Positions 9,993 through 18,211 of a stretch of 64,000 nucleotides of DNA are shown piece after piece. The position numbers and the translations under genes were made by a program. This stretch comes from Bacillota bacterium (GTDB lineage Bacteria > Bacillota > Bacilli > Paenibacillales > UBA4045): positions 124,001-188,000 of the forward strand of contig JAEZQY010000008.1 in the NCBI GenBank assembly GCA_023441055.1, given 5' to 3'. A model generated the notes under the pieces. It made no database searches, was not told the origin of the DNA, and saw nothing but the letters and a program-made list of their open reading frames with translations. Numbering within the stretch: position 1 is the stretch's first letter; each line of letters starts with the position of its first letter.

Positions 9993-10029
9993 AGAGCTGT
10001 CCCGATTGACACTAAGCCAGGACAGCTCT
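9993..10029 (-). terminator. Inverted repeat after the sulfatase gene, possible terminator
   Basis: A 10-bp perfect stem (AGAGCTGTCC / GGACAGCTCT) with a 17-base loop lies 23 bases past the sulfatase stop codon. No T-run follows on the minus strand, so factor-independent termination is uncertain; it may instead protect the 3' end. Confidence 0.35.
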
Positions 10030-10051
10030 CCACGATGTTCATTTGAACCTA

Positions 10052-11368
10052 TTATGTTTTATAAGCATCACTTTCATAAGCCGTGCCATTATCAATCTCC
10101 GACTGCCATTCCGGCGCATCATACCCGGGTACCTTTCCTTGAAGCAGAGGATCATTCGTTCTGATCATCCATTCCTCTACCCTTGTTCTCAGTTCTATCA
10201 ACACTTCTGTATAGGCGGGATCGGCAATCCGACTATTCTGCTCCAATTGATCCTCAACTAAGTCGTACAGCTCTTCCTCGGTATTATGAATATAATAGTG
10301 TTCACGTACCTCCTGCCCAGATAAGCTTTGGTGGATGTCTAAAGGCAAATATACACGGGGGCCCTCTTCAAAATTCCGAATATACTTATAGCGGGATGTG
10401 CGTATACCGCGCATAGGATGATAACGATCATGCCAGGTAAGCTCGCAGAAGAACGATTCTCTTGGCACATAGTCTTGCTCCAATAGCAACGGCAGGAAGC
10501 TGCGCCCATCCAGCCCATCCGGCACAGCTGCCCCTGCTAGCTCTAGAAGCGTAGGCATCAGATCTACGTTGCATAGCAGCTCGCTGTGAATCCGTCCGCC
10601 TCGCATCCCGCCTGGCCATCTTATAATGAGTCCGCACTCCAGACCTGCATCGAATAATGTACCCTTCGCCCTAGGGAATGCAATCCCATGATCAGTGGTC
10701 ACAATAAGAACCGTGTTCTCCGCTAGACCGGAATTCTCAAGTGCTTGATGAATACGTCCTACTGCATGATCCAGGGCCCGAACCGAACCATGAAACTGAT
10801 CCATATCCTGCCTTACCTTCGGTGAATCAGGTAGATATGGCGGAATACGAGATTGAGTCACCGGTTCATATTCGTCAAATGGACGATGCGTCTCAAAAAA
10901 ACCGACTGACGCGTAGAATGGCTGATCTATACTTGTCGCTCTCTCCACTAAGAAGCGCTCTACATGGTCAGCAACCTGATTAGCGCGCTCGCCAGGAATT
11001 TCGACAACCCGATCATAGCCAAGCGCATGCTTGGACTGCTCCGCACCGGCCATCCTCTCATGATTAAATCCGAATAAAACGGTTTCATATCCGCTTCTTC
11101 TCAATTCACTCGGAAGCGTAGCTGTTCCGGCGTTCAAGCTGAATCCCATATGCGCCAATCCAATCAATCCGTGATTATGCGGATACAGTCCGGTCAGCAT
11201 ACTCCCTCGGCTAGGGCTGCATTGCGGCGCCGGACAGAAATAGTGATCGAAGCGCACCCCTTCTTCCGCCACAAGATCAATGGCAGGTGTATCCGTTCCA
11301 CGGTTATAGCAGCCAAAATAAGATCCTGTATCGTGAGACACCAACATCAGAATATTAGGCTTCCTCAT
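10052..11368 (-). CDS. Type I sulfatase with formylglycine motif
   Basis: 438-residue arylsulfatase-superfamily enzyme that removes sulfate esters. The maturation motif CSPSRGSMLTG places the formylglycine precursor at Cys50; the N-terminal metal site is the Asp in SHDTGSYFG, and the second metal region reads TTDHGIAF. No signal peptide, so it is cytoplasmic and acts on an imported sulfated sugar or a small sulfate ester. The cysteine-type motif could be matured by anSME or FGE; neither gene is in the window. It follows the LacI gene by 35 bases in the same direction with ribosome site GGAGGGG, so it is the likely target of that regulator. Confidence 0.9.
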   Translation of the reverse strand: MRKPNILMLVSHDTGSYFGCYNRGTDTPAIDLVAEEGVRFDHYFCPAPQCSPSRGSMLTGLYPHNHGLIGLAHMGFSLNAGTATLPSELRRSGYETVLFGFNHERMAGAEQSKHALGYDRVVEIPGERANQVADHVERFLVERATSIDQPFYASVGFFETHRPFDEYEPVTQSRIPPYLPDSPKVRQDMDQFHGSVRALDHAVGRIHQALENSGLAENTVLIVTTDHGIAFPRAKGTLFDAGLECGLIIRWPGGMRGGRIHSELLCNVDLMPTLLELAGAAVPDGLDGRSFLPLLLEQDYVPRESFFCELTWHDRYHPMRGIRTSRYKYIRNFEEGPRVYLPLDIHQSLSGQEVREHYYIHNTEEELYDLVEDQLEQNSRIADPAYTEVLIELRTRVEEWMIRTNDPLLQGKVPGYDAPEWQSEIDNGTAYESDAYKT

Positions 11369-11403
11369 ACGCTTACCCCTCCATTTAATTGCCTACACCC
11401 TTG

Positions 11404-12411
11404 TTAATTCATACTCCGCACCGACTCCCGATGAATCAGATTGCCCTTCACGAACACCCTGCCATAACGCGTCTGACTATCCTTAATCTTCTCCACAATG
11501 ATCTTCACAGCTGTCTTCGCCATCTCCACCATATCAACAGCTACCGTAGTCAGCCTAGGTGAAGCAATCTCTGAGTACAGATCATTGTCGAAGCCGACAA
11601 CCGAGCAATCCTCCGGCACGCGATAGCCTTCGTTCTTCAGTGTCTGTATCAGACTATAGGCCACCTGATCACAATTACACACGAAGGCCGTCGGCAGCTG
11701 CTTCGGCAATTCGAATGAGATAAACCGCCCTCTCTCATCCCGATCATTCATGACTTGATCCGGTGTATGCGGCAATCGATGCTCCAAGATGGATTTATAA
11801 TAACCCAGATAGCGATCCTGAATGCTGCTCGTAGAATGCAGATTGCCCACGAAGGCGATGCGCCGATGGCCTTGCTTAATCAAGTAATTGGTCATCTCAT
11901 AGACGGCATAGAAGTTATCCGTCAGCACACAGTCCATATTCGCCTGATCCGTGTAGAAGTCAAGGAAGACCAGTGGGATATCTGTATGTTGCAGAGCCTC
12001 TACATAAGCTCTTCTTACTTGGCCTAATACAATATAACCGTCAGCCTTCCGCTCCTGATAGCTGCGCGGCAGGATAAGATGATCCTCGTCATCAGCAGAC
12101 AGATTATGAAGAATAGCCGAATACTGATAGTCATCCAGCGACTGAGCGATATACTTATAGAACTGCATGTAGAAGGATTCATGCTCACCTGTGAAGCGCT
12201 CCGCTACAATCACACCAATATTATAAGAATAACCGGCCTTCATCGCGCGAGCCGCCGCATTCATCCGATAGCCGAGCTCTTCAGCCAGCTCCTTGATCCG
12301 CTGCTTCAGCTCATCTCCTACGCCATCCTTATCATTCAGCGCCTTGGACACGGTCACCACGCTTATATTCAACTTCTCGGCGATATCACGCATCGTGACT
12401 CCTGATTTCAC
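11404..12411 (-). CDS. LacI-family transcriptional regulator
   Basis: 335 residues if started at GTG 12411 (GAGGAG site 8 bases upstream); an ATG at 12393 with AGGAG 5 bases upstream is equally good and puts the helix-turn-helix MRDIAEKLNISVVTVSKAL right at the N-terminus. The effector domain is of the periplasmic-binding-protein fold. It lies 35 bases upstream of the sulfatase gene and 38 bases downstream of an 18-base palindrome (12450-12467), which suggests autoregulated control of a regulator-sulfatase operon by a sugar derived from the sulfated substrate (inference). Confidence 0.9.
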   Translation of the reverse strand: MKSGVTMRDIAEKLNISVVTVSKALNDKDGVGDELKQRIKELAEELGYRMNAAARAMKAGYSYNIGVIVAERFTGEHESFYMQFYKYIAQSLDDYQYSAILHNLSADDEDHLILPRSYQERKADGYIVLGQVRRAYVEALQHTDIPLVFLDFYTDQANMDCVLTDNFYAVYEMTNYLIKQGHRRIAFVGNLHSTSSIQDRYLGYYKSILEHRLPHTPDQVMNDRDERGRFISFELPKQLPTAFVCNCDQVAYSLIQTLKNEGYRVPEDCSVVGFDNDLYSEIASPRLTTVAVDMVEMAKTAVKIIVEKIKDSQTRYGRVFVKGNLIHRESVRSMN

Positions 12412-12449
12412 AACGCCAGCTCCTCTATATAACGATTATCTGCATTGTA

Positions 12450-12467
12450 AGCTTAACACGTTAAGCT
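12450..12467. promoter_or_regulatory. Operator-like palindrome upstream of the LacI-sulfatase pair
   Basis: AGCTTAACACGTTAAGCT has two perfect 8-base arms around an AC centre. It sits 38 bases before the LacI GTG start and overlaps the stop codon of the upstream membrane-protein gene. Position and symmetry fit a LacI-family operator, so the LacI regulator most likely represses its own operon here. Confidence 0.5.
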
Positions 12468-13176
12468 AATCAACTGAAACCGTTATAGGAACTTCCGATT
12501 CCTGCTGCCGCTTCAGCCTGTAGTATCCGATTACCGCAATCGTCAGGGCACCCAGCGCATCTATGATGAAATCCTCCATCGTATCCACCAGCGCATCGCG
12601 GCCAATCAGCACAGTCCCATCTGCAGTGATAAACTTCTGCATATTCGTACCTAGCACAGCGTCCGCCAGGAACTCGTAGATTTCCCAGATCACTCCGCAG
12701 GTCAGCGCAAAGCAGAAGGCGAATAGAGCCACGAAGAACGGACTCAGCCCTAGCTTAAGTCTCTCGTAGTCATTGAAGAAATTCACAAGCAGGAATCCGA
12801 ACGCCCCCAGCATGGCTGCGCTGAATCCGTGCAGAATCAAGTCCCAATAAGGGATTTTAAAATAAAAATTACGTACCTCGCCGAGGTAAATCGCACAGAA
12901 CAGGAATATGAAATACATGATCTCCATAATATCGGGAATATCAATGCCGAATTTCTGTTCCATCTTCGCCGGCAGGAAAATCACGATGCAGCCTACTGCA
13001 CACTGCAGAATCATCAGCACATAGTCGCTCTTCACCCGATCATACTCATTCTCGGGGGTGCCTGACGGCGCAATCGTATACATGTACACAGCATAAATGA
13101 CAGAAAGGATGAGCAGCATCAGCACAAATCTTAGAATAATGGTCTTCTTCCTATTAAAGTTCGCGTACCTCATCAT
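12466..13176 (-). CDS. Conserved integral membrane protein, function unknown
   Basis: 236 residues with about six hydrophobic segments. Conserved-looking features are an HGFSAAMLGAFGFLL stretch within a membrane segment and WEIYEFLAD near residue 170, resembling small Bacillales membrane proteins of the YjdF/DUF2238 kind, though the family was not verified. No catalytic motif was recognised. The start MMRYANF has a GAGGAG site just upstream. A promoter (13208-13236) lies in front, so it is transcribed apart from the ABC genes beyond the terminator at 13246-13292. Confidence 0.6.
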   Translation of the reverse strand: MMRYANFNRKKTIILRFVLMLLILSVIYAVYMYTIAPSGTPENEYDRVKSDYVLMILQCAVGCIVIFLPAKMEQKFGIDIPDIMEIMYFIFLFCAIYLGEVRNFYFKIPYWDLILHGFSAAMLGAFGFLLVNFFNDYERLKLGLSPFFVALFAFCFALTCGVIWEIYEFLADAVLGTNMQKFITADGTVLIGRDALVDTMEDFIIDALGALTIAVIGYYRLKRQQESEVPITVSVD

Positions 13177-13207
13177 TCATCTCCTCTACCCTACTATCAA
13201 TTCTCTC

Positions 13208-13236
13208 ATTATGACAGAAAATATGAAACCGGTCAG
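13208..13236 (-). promoter_or_regulatory. Sigma-A-type promoter for the membrane-protein gene
   Basis: On the minus strand CTGACC (13231-13236) and CATAAT (13208-13213) are 17 bases apart, matching 4/6 and 5/6 of the -35 and -10 consensus, about 30 bases before the start codon at 13176. It lies just after the terminator of the preceding operon. Confidence 0.5.
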
Positions 13237-13245
13237 CTTAACAAC

Positions 13246-13292
13246 AAAAAAATCGGTCTCCCCCCCTCCTACAGCAAAGGTTTGAGACCGAT
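13246..13292 (-). terminator. Rho-independent terminator of the second importer operon
   Basis: A 9-bp stem (ATCGGTCTC at 13252-13260 with GAGACCGAT at 13284-13292) is followed on the minus strand by seven T. It lies 15 bases after the stop of the permease gene at 13307. Confidence 0.85.
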
Positions 13293-13306
13293 CTTAGTGA
13301 GTACAA

Positions 13307-14152
13307 TTATCCCTTAAGTCCGCTCGTGCTGATGCCCTCCACGATGTACTTCTGGAAGAAGAAGAAGATTAAGAATACTGGCAGCAAGGACACAATCGAC
13401 ATGGCGAACATCGCCCCCCAGTTCGATATCGTCTCATTATCCAGGAACATCTTCAGCGCCATCGAGACAGGGTACTTGGACGGACTGTTCAAGTACAGCA
13501 CCGGACCGAGCAAGCTCTCCCAGCCCCAGTAGAATGAGAAGATCGCTGAGGTTGCGACTGCAGGCGTGATTAGCGGCAGAATAATCCGGTAGAATAGCCT
13601 GAACTTATTGCACCCGTCTAGTGTGGCCGCCTCGTCGAGCTCGAGCGGAATCGAACGAATGAATTGAATCATTAGGAAGATGAAGAAGGTCTGGCCGAAG
13701 AATGAAGGGACGACCAGCGGCTTAATCGAATTCAACCATCCCACCTTCGCGAACATAATATATTGCGGGATCATGATCACTTCATAGGGCAGCATCAGGG
13801 TCATCATCAAGATTGCAAACCAGAACGCCTTGCCAGCGAACTTCAATCTCGCGAAGCCGAACGCGATGAAGGCCGAGGAGATGACTGCGCCCACCGTCGA
13901 AATCCCAACGATAATCAGCGAATTCTTGATGAACACCGGGAACGTCTGCTTACCAATTCCTTGCCAGCCCAGCGTATAATTATCGAAGGTCCAGACACTG
14001 GGAATTAATTGATCGGCCGTTAAGAAGATCGTATCGGTCGGTTTGAATGAACTCATAATAAACCAGATTACCGGGTACAGCATCAGGATGGTGAAACATA
14101 CGACGAACACATGATAGATCGTCCATTTAATCGCTGGCAGCCGCATGATCAA
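13307..14152 (-). CDS. Carbohydrate ABC transporter permease, MalG/AraQ type
   Basis: 281-residue membrane permease with the EAA loop [12 protein letters not shown]...LPLITP and the C-terminal tail [13 protein letters not shown] typical of MalG-side subunits. It pairs with the MalF-type permease whose gene it overlaps by 4 bases. It is the last gene of the importer operon and is followed by a clear terminator. The substrate cannot be read from the sequence; the cluster contains no hydrolase of its own. Confidence 0.92.
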   Translation of the reverse strand: MIMRLPAIKWTIYHVFVVCFTILMLYPVIWFIMSSFKPTDTIFLTADQLIPSVWTFDNYTLGWQGIGKQTFPVFIKNSLIIVGISTVGAVISSAFIAFGFARLKFAGKAFWFAILMMTLMLPYEVIMIPQYIMFAKVGWLNSIKPLVVPSFFGQTFFIFLMIQFIRSIPLELDEAATLDGCNKFRLFYRIILPLITPAVATSAIFSFYWGWESLLGPVLYLNSPSKYPVSMALKMFLDNETISNWGAMFAMSIVSLLPVFLIFFFFQKYIVEGISTSGLKG

Positions 14153-15048
14153 TTCCCCTCCTTCGTCTCATAATGTACCCAGAACTTGGATGTCAGGAAT
14201 AGAATCGCTGTGAGTAGCGCGATGAACAGCAGCATCACCCAGGCCATAGCCGAAGCGTAGCCCATATTGAAGAATTCTATGCCTTGCTTGAATAGATAGA
14301 GCGAGTACAACAAGGTGCCGTCAACCGGACCGCCAGATCCCTTGGTGATGATGAACGCTGGTATGAAGCTCAGGAAGGCGCCGATTGTCTGTAGAATCGT
14401 GTTGAAGAAGATGACCGGAGTCAGCATAGGCAGCGTAATCTTGAAGAATCGCTGCACGCCATTCGCTCCGTCTACACTCGCTGCCTCGTAATAGCTTACA
14501 GGTATATTCTTCAGGCCGGCCAGGAAAATCAACATGGACGAACCGAATTGCCATACGGATAGGAAGATCAGCATCCACAATGCCGCCAGCGGCTGCCCGA
14601 ACCAACGTACCGGGTCAAGCCCAATATAGTCCAGCGCCAGATTGACGATGCCCTTATCTCCGAAGATATTGCGCCACATGATGCCGACTGCGACGCTGCC
14701 TCCTATAATGGAAGGCAAGTACAATAATGTGCGATATACGCCGACTGCTCTGGATGCTGTGTTTAGCAGCATCGCGACGAACAAGGCGAAGGCCAGACGC
14801 AACGGGACGCCTCCGAATACATAGATGAATGTTACCTTAACTGATTTCCAATACTTCGGATCGACGTTGAACATCTGCTTGAAGTTCTCAAGCCCGATCC
14901 AGGCAGTCGCTCCGAATAGACTGAAATCTGTGAACGCCAGATATAAGGAGACGACAATAGGAATTAAGGTGAAAGCCAGGAACCCCAGTATAAAGGGGCT
15001 GATGAAGAGATAGCCTGTTAGATGCCTTTGGAACGAACGCATTCTCAT
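14149..15048 (-). CDS. Carbohydrate ABC transporter permease, MalF/UgpA type
   Basis: 299-residue permease beginning [19 protein letters not shown], a typical MalF-side start with the first membrane helix at about residues 10-33. The EAA loop reads [15 protein letters not shown]...LPMLTP. It overlaps the downstream permease gene by 4 bases. A 114-base gap with a long hairpin (15094-15130) separates it from the binding-protein gene upstream. Confidence 0.92.
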   Translation of the reverse strand: MRMRSFQRHLTGYLFISPFILGFLAFTLIPIVVSLYLAFTDFSLFGATAWIGLENFKQMFNVDPKYWKSVKVTFIYVFGGVPLRLAFALFVAMLLNTASRAVGVYRTLLYLPSIIGGSVAVGIMWRNIFGDKGIVNLALDYIGLDPVRWFGQPLAALWMLIFLSVWQFGSSMLIFLAGLKNIPVSYYEAASVDGANGVQRFFKITLPMLTPVIFFNTILQTIGAFLSFIPAFIITKGSGGPVDGTLLYSLYLFKQGIEFFNMGYASAMAWVMLLFIALLTAILFLTSKFWVHYETKEGN

Positions 15049-15093
15049 GTATGCCCACTCCTATTTAGAAAGAATGCCAGCTTAGTCCCTTAA

Positions 15094-15130
15094 AGTGCGA
15101 TAGCTGATCTAGCGATCAGCTATCGTCACT
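15094..15130 (-). promoter_or_regulatory. Long intercistronic hairpin after solute-binding gene
   Basis: An 11-bp perfect stem (CGATAGCTGAT / ATCAGCTATCG) with a 6-base loop is extended by four more pairs across a single-base bulge. It lies between the lipoprotein stop (15163) and the permease start (15048). No T-run follows, so it is best read as a partial terminator or mRNA-stabilising element that raises binding-protein output. Confidence 0.6.
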
Positions 15131-15162
15131 ATGAGAATAATGGTCGATCTATCTGATATAAT

Positions 15163-16521
15163 CTAGTTCTTGTTCTTAGCTAGTATGGCATTCGCTTGCT
15201 CACGGAACTGCTTCGCTGCTTCAACTGCATTGATTTGACCATAATCCAGCTGCTCAACTACCGAGGTCAGCGCTGCGAACACTTCAGCTGTACCGATCGG
15301 ATCCGGCGGATCCATCTGACTGCTGTTGGATTCAGCCCAAGCGATATAATCGAATACTTGCGCTTGCTGCGGGCTCAGTAACGGCTTAAGTGCTTCCTTA
15401 ACCACTGATGATCCAGGTACACCGCGATCGGCCAGGTTCAATTTATTCGCTTCGATATCATTCACGAAGAAGCTGATGAACTTGGCTGCTTCTTCCTTGT
15501 GCTTGGAATTCTTGGAGATTGAGAAATACATGCTTGGCTTCAGGAACAAGCCTTGCTGCATATTAGGTCCAGGCATTGGATGCATAGCCAGATCGCGAGC
15601 AGCTACTTGTTGGTAACCGACGAATTGGTTCGACCATTGCCAGATACCAATAGCCTCGCCCTTCACAGCCGGATCGTCCTCAGGCCCCTTAATCTGTGCC
15701 TTCTGGTCAGGCGTCATGCCAGCGCCAGATTTCACAACATCAGCCAATCTAGTGAAGTGATCGATGAATAGCTGATCATCCTCATAGCCCAGCGCAGTGC
15801 CATCTCCGAATAAGGACTTGCCTTGCGTGCGGAGGTAGTAAGCGAAGAACACTTCCGCTCTCATCCCGGTATCGACATATAATCCGGCTGCTTTCGCCTT
15901 ATCTGCGAACACCATGTAGTCATCCCAGGTCCAGTCATCCTTCAGTTCGAAGCCTGTCTTGGCCAGAAGAGCCGGATCATATTGGAAGCCCAGCGCATTC
16001 ACGCCAAGGTTGAATCCGAAGATCTGGTTGCCCAGCAAGCCGCCGTCAATAATCGATTGGGCGATGTTGGTGACATCGATCTCATTACCGATATACGGCG
16101 TCAGATCTTCTAGCTGTTGATTCTCACCGTATTGTGCCAGGAATGATAGGTCCATCTGCACGATATCCGGAAGCTCATTGGCTGCTGCCTGCGGAGCAAG
16201 CTTCTTCCAATAATCATCCCAAGCCGCATACTCCGGTTCGATCGTGACGTGCGGGTTCTGCTTCTCGTACAAATCAATGATTTCCAAGGTGTAGTCATGT
16301 CTTGGTTGACCACCCCACCAAGCCATACGGAGCGTGATATTCTCCTTCTTCTCATCGACCTTAGCAGCGTCATCCTTCGTATTCGTGCTGCTGCTCGAAT
16401 TGCTTGAATTGCTCGCCTTGTCTCCTGAGCTGTTCGACTTATCGTTGGTGTTGCCGCCGCAAGCCGCGAGTACGGATACTACGAGGGTTAACGCGAGAAT
16501 CAGCATTAGCCATTTTTTCAT
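15163..16521 (-). CDS. Sugar-binding lipoprotein of ABC importer
   Basis: 452-residue solute-binding protein (family 1 type). The lipobox LAAC places the lipidated Cys at residue 21, followed by an Asn/Ser-rich linker (about 22-50). The mature part begins ITLRMAWWGGQPRHDYTLEIIDLYEKQNP, a typical sugar-binding start. It is the first gene of an importer with the permeases at 14149-15048 and 13307-14152. A sigma-A promoter with a downstream cre-like site lies directly in front, and the YesN-type regulator gene is next upstream. Confidence 0.93.
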   Translation of the reverse strand: MKKWLMLILALTLVVSVLAACGGNTNDKSNSSGDKASNSSNSSSSTNTKDDAAKVDEKKENITLRMAWWGGQPRHDYTLEIIDLYEKQNPHVTIEPEYAAWDDYWKKLAPQAAANELPDIVQMDLSFLAQYGENQQLEDLTPYIGNEIDVTNIAQSIIDGGLLGNQIFGFNLGVNALGFQYDPALLAKTGFELKDDWTWDDYMVFADKAKAAGLYVDTGMRAEVFFAYYLRTQGKSLFGDGTALGYEDDQLFIDHFTRLADVVKSGAGMTPDQKAQIKGPEDDPAVKGEAIGIWQWSNQFVGYQQVAARDLAMHPMPGPNMQQGLFLKPSMYFSISKNSKHKEEAAKFISFFVNDIEANKLNLADRGVPGSSVVKEALKPLLSPQQAQVFDYIAWAESNSSQMDPPDPIGTAEVFAALTSVVEQLDYGQINAVEAAKQFREQANAILAKNKN

Positions 16522-16552
16522 CCTTCTTGTCCTCCCCTTGATTACGAGTCTG

Positions 16553-16566
16553 ATAAAGCGCTTACG
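16553..16566. promoter_or_regulatory. cre-like site between promoter and binding-protein gene
   Basis: ATAAAGCGCTTACG matches about 11 of 14 positions of the CcpA cre consensus, with the invariant central CG and a perfect AAGCGCTT core. It lies just downstream of the -10 at 16573-16578, where bound CcpA could block transcription. This suggests glucose repression of the importer. Confidence 0.45.
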
Positions 16567-16572
16567 ATGTCC

Positions 16573-16601
16573 ATTATAAGTAGGATTTAATCCGATTTGA
16601 A
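16573..16601 (-). promoter_or_regulatory. Sigma-A-type promoter of the second importer
   Basis: A perfect TATAAT (16573-16578, minus strand) with TTCAAA (16596-16601, 4/6) 17 bases upstream, about 50 bases before the lipoprotein start codon. The weak -35 fits help from an activator such as the YesN-type regulator encoded upstream. Confidence 0.55.
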
Positions 16602-16654
16602 CGCAATAATCAGACCTCTTTGTTCAAAAATCAGAGTCCCAGAAAGATGAAGGA

Positions 16655-18211
16655 TCACGGCATTTTCTTATATTCAGACGGTGTAGAACCTGTATATTTC
16701 TTGAATACCTGCCCGAAGTACTGCGGATTATCCCCGAATCCCAGACGTTCCGCCAGCTCGAACACCTTTACATCCTCAGACTCGTTCATCCAAGCGATCG
16801 CTTGCTCCATACGAATCTTCATCACATAATTGGAGAACTTGTCACCGATCTCCTTCTTGAACAGCTTACCCAGATAATCCGCATTCATGTACAGCATTTC
16901 GCCTGCTACCCAATGCAAGCTGAGCATCGGATTGCCCAGATTGTCCTGGATGATCGCGAGCACTTTATTAATAATCGTAGAGTGCTTGTTCCGTTTCGCC
17001 TCATAATGCTGTGTTGCGATCTCGTCAGCTGCAGCCTTCACAAATTGCTTCATCGCTTGCAGGGTGTTGGCGTCAGTCAGCTTAGTCAGATCCTTCATAT
17101 AGGCAGGCAGCTCATCCGGCCTACCCTGTCGAATAATCGCCATATACACCGAGATAATATGACTTCTGGCCGTGTCCGAATCCATCCGATCCTGCGTCAT
17201 CGCGTCGAACAGGTCATCCAAGCTTCGCGCGGCCTCCTCGCGCAGACCAGATTTCACCAACATACAGAGCTGCTCTTCATCGAAAATAAAGCTTGAATCA
17301 TTCATCACTTGCTGACTCTCGACATCCCGCGCGGTGATTAGACTGCCTTCACCTAGATAGAACCGATGACTGATACAGGCTACCGTCTCTCGATACAGTC
17401 TTCTTGCGGCTGTTATATCGCCGGGATCACTGACCGCAATCGTCGCGTCCAGCTTGTAGAACTTACGGAACGTCGCGCGCACCAGCTCAAGCGAACCGAT
17501 AAGCTCCTCCTCTGGGCGCTCATCATGTATCAGCAGCAGGACGCGCTCTCCAATAGAGGTGCCGAGCATCAGCGGCGGCCGGCGGAGTATATCTTCCGCA
17601 ATATTCATAATCGCGAATAGATGCTCATATTCAATCGCGCCCTCTACTTGGAACAAGGCCAATCGAACCTTTATTCGCTCTTCTTCGATCCCGAACATGC
17701 TCCTGAAGTTATCCCAATCTCGCTTTCCGTAGGTCTTGTTCGTCACCAGCTCCTTCAGGAACTGCTCCTTCGCATGCGGCAGCGCACGGCTAAGCTCGGC
17801 CTGTATGCGAGCGAGGAATTGCTCTGCATCCTGGGCTTGCCTCAACTCTTCTACTACCTCGACTACCGCGTCGCGAATATTCTCCTCACTGCAGGGCTTG
17901 AGCAGGTAATGCCGTACGCCGAACTGCATCGCTTGGCGCGCGAACTCAAATTCATTGAAACCTGACAGCATGATGAAGCGAATGTCAGGATAGCGTTCAT
18001 GGATGCGCGCAATCAGCTGCAGACCATCCATACCAGGCATCCGAATATCGGTAATTACAATATCCGGCTGTTCGACGGCTATATGTTCCAGCGCCTCTAA
18101 CCCATTGCGCGCAGTTGCCCAGAGGATCGTATCCATGGCCTTCCAGTCCATGATCTTGGAGATTCCCTCAAGTATGATGCGCTCATCGTCTACCAGCATG
18201 ACTTTATACAT
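16655..18211 (-). CDS. YesN-type response regulator with AraC DNA-binding domain
   Basis: 518 residues: receiver domain with phospho-acceptor Asp55 (IVITDIRMPG), a variable middle region, and a C-terminal AraC/XylS helix-turn-helix pair ending GSTPSEYKKMP. The gene overlaps the kinase gene by 8 bases, here in kinase-then-regulator order, the reverse of the pair near 8 kb. It is followed by the importer operon it likely activates. Confidence 0.93.
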   Translation of the reverse strand: MYKVMLVDDERIILEGISKIMDWKAMDTILWATARNGLEALEHIAVEQPDIVITDIRMPGMDGLQLIARIHERYPDIRFIMLSGFNEFEFARQAMQFGVRHYLLKPCSEENIRDAVVEVVEELRQAQDAEQFLARIQAELSRALPHAKEQFLKELVTNKTYGKRDWDNFRSMFGIEEERIKVRLALFQVEGAIEYEHLFAIMNIAEDILRRPPLMLGTSIGERVLLLIHDERPEEELIGSLELVRATFRKFYKLDATIAVSDPGDITAARRLYRETVACISHRFYLGEGSLITARDVESQQVMNDSSFIFDEEQLCMLVKSGLREEAARSLDDLFDAMTQDRMDSDTARSHIISVYMAIIRQGRPDELPAYMKDLTKLTDANTLQAMKQFVKAAADEIATQHYEAKRNKHSTIINKVLAIIQDNLGNPMLSLHWVAGEMLYMNADYLGKLFKKEIGDKFSNYVMKIRMEQAIAWMNESEDVKVFELAERLGFGDNPQYFGQVFKKYTGSTPSEYKKMP

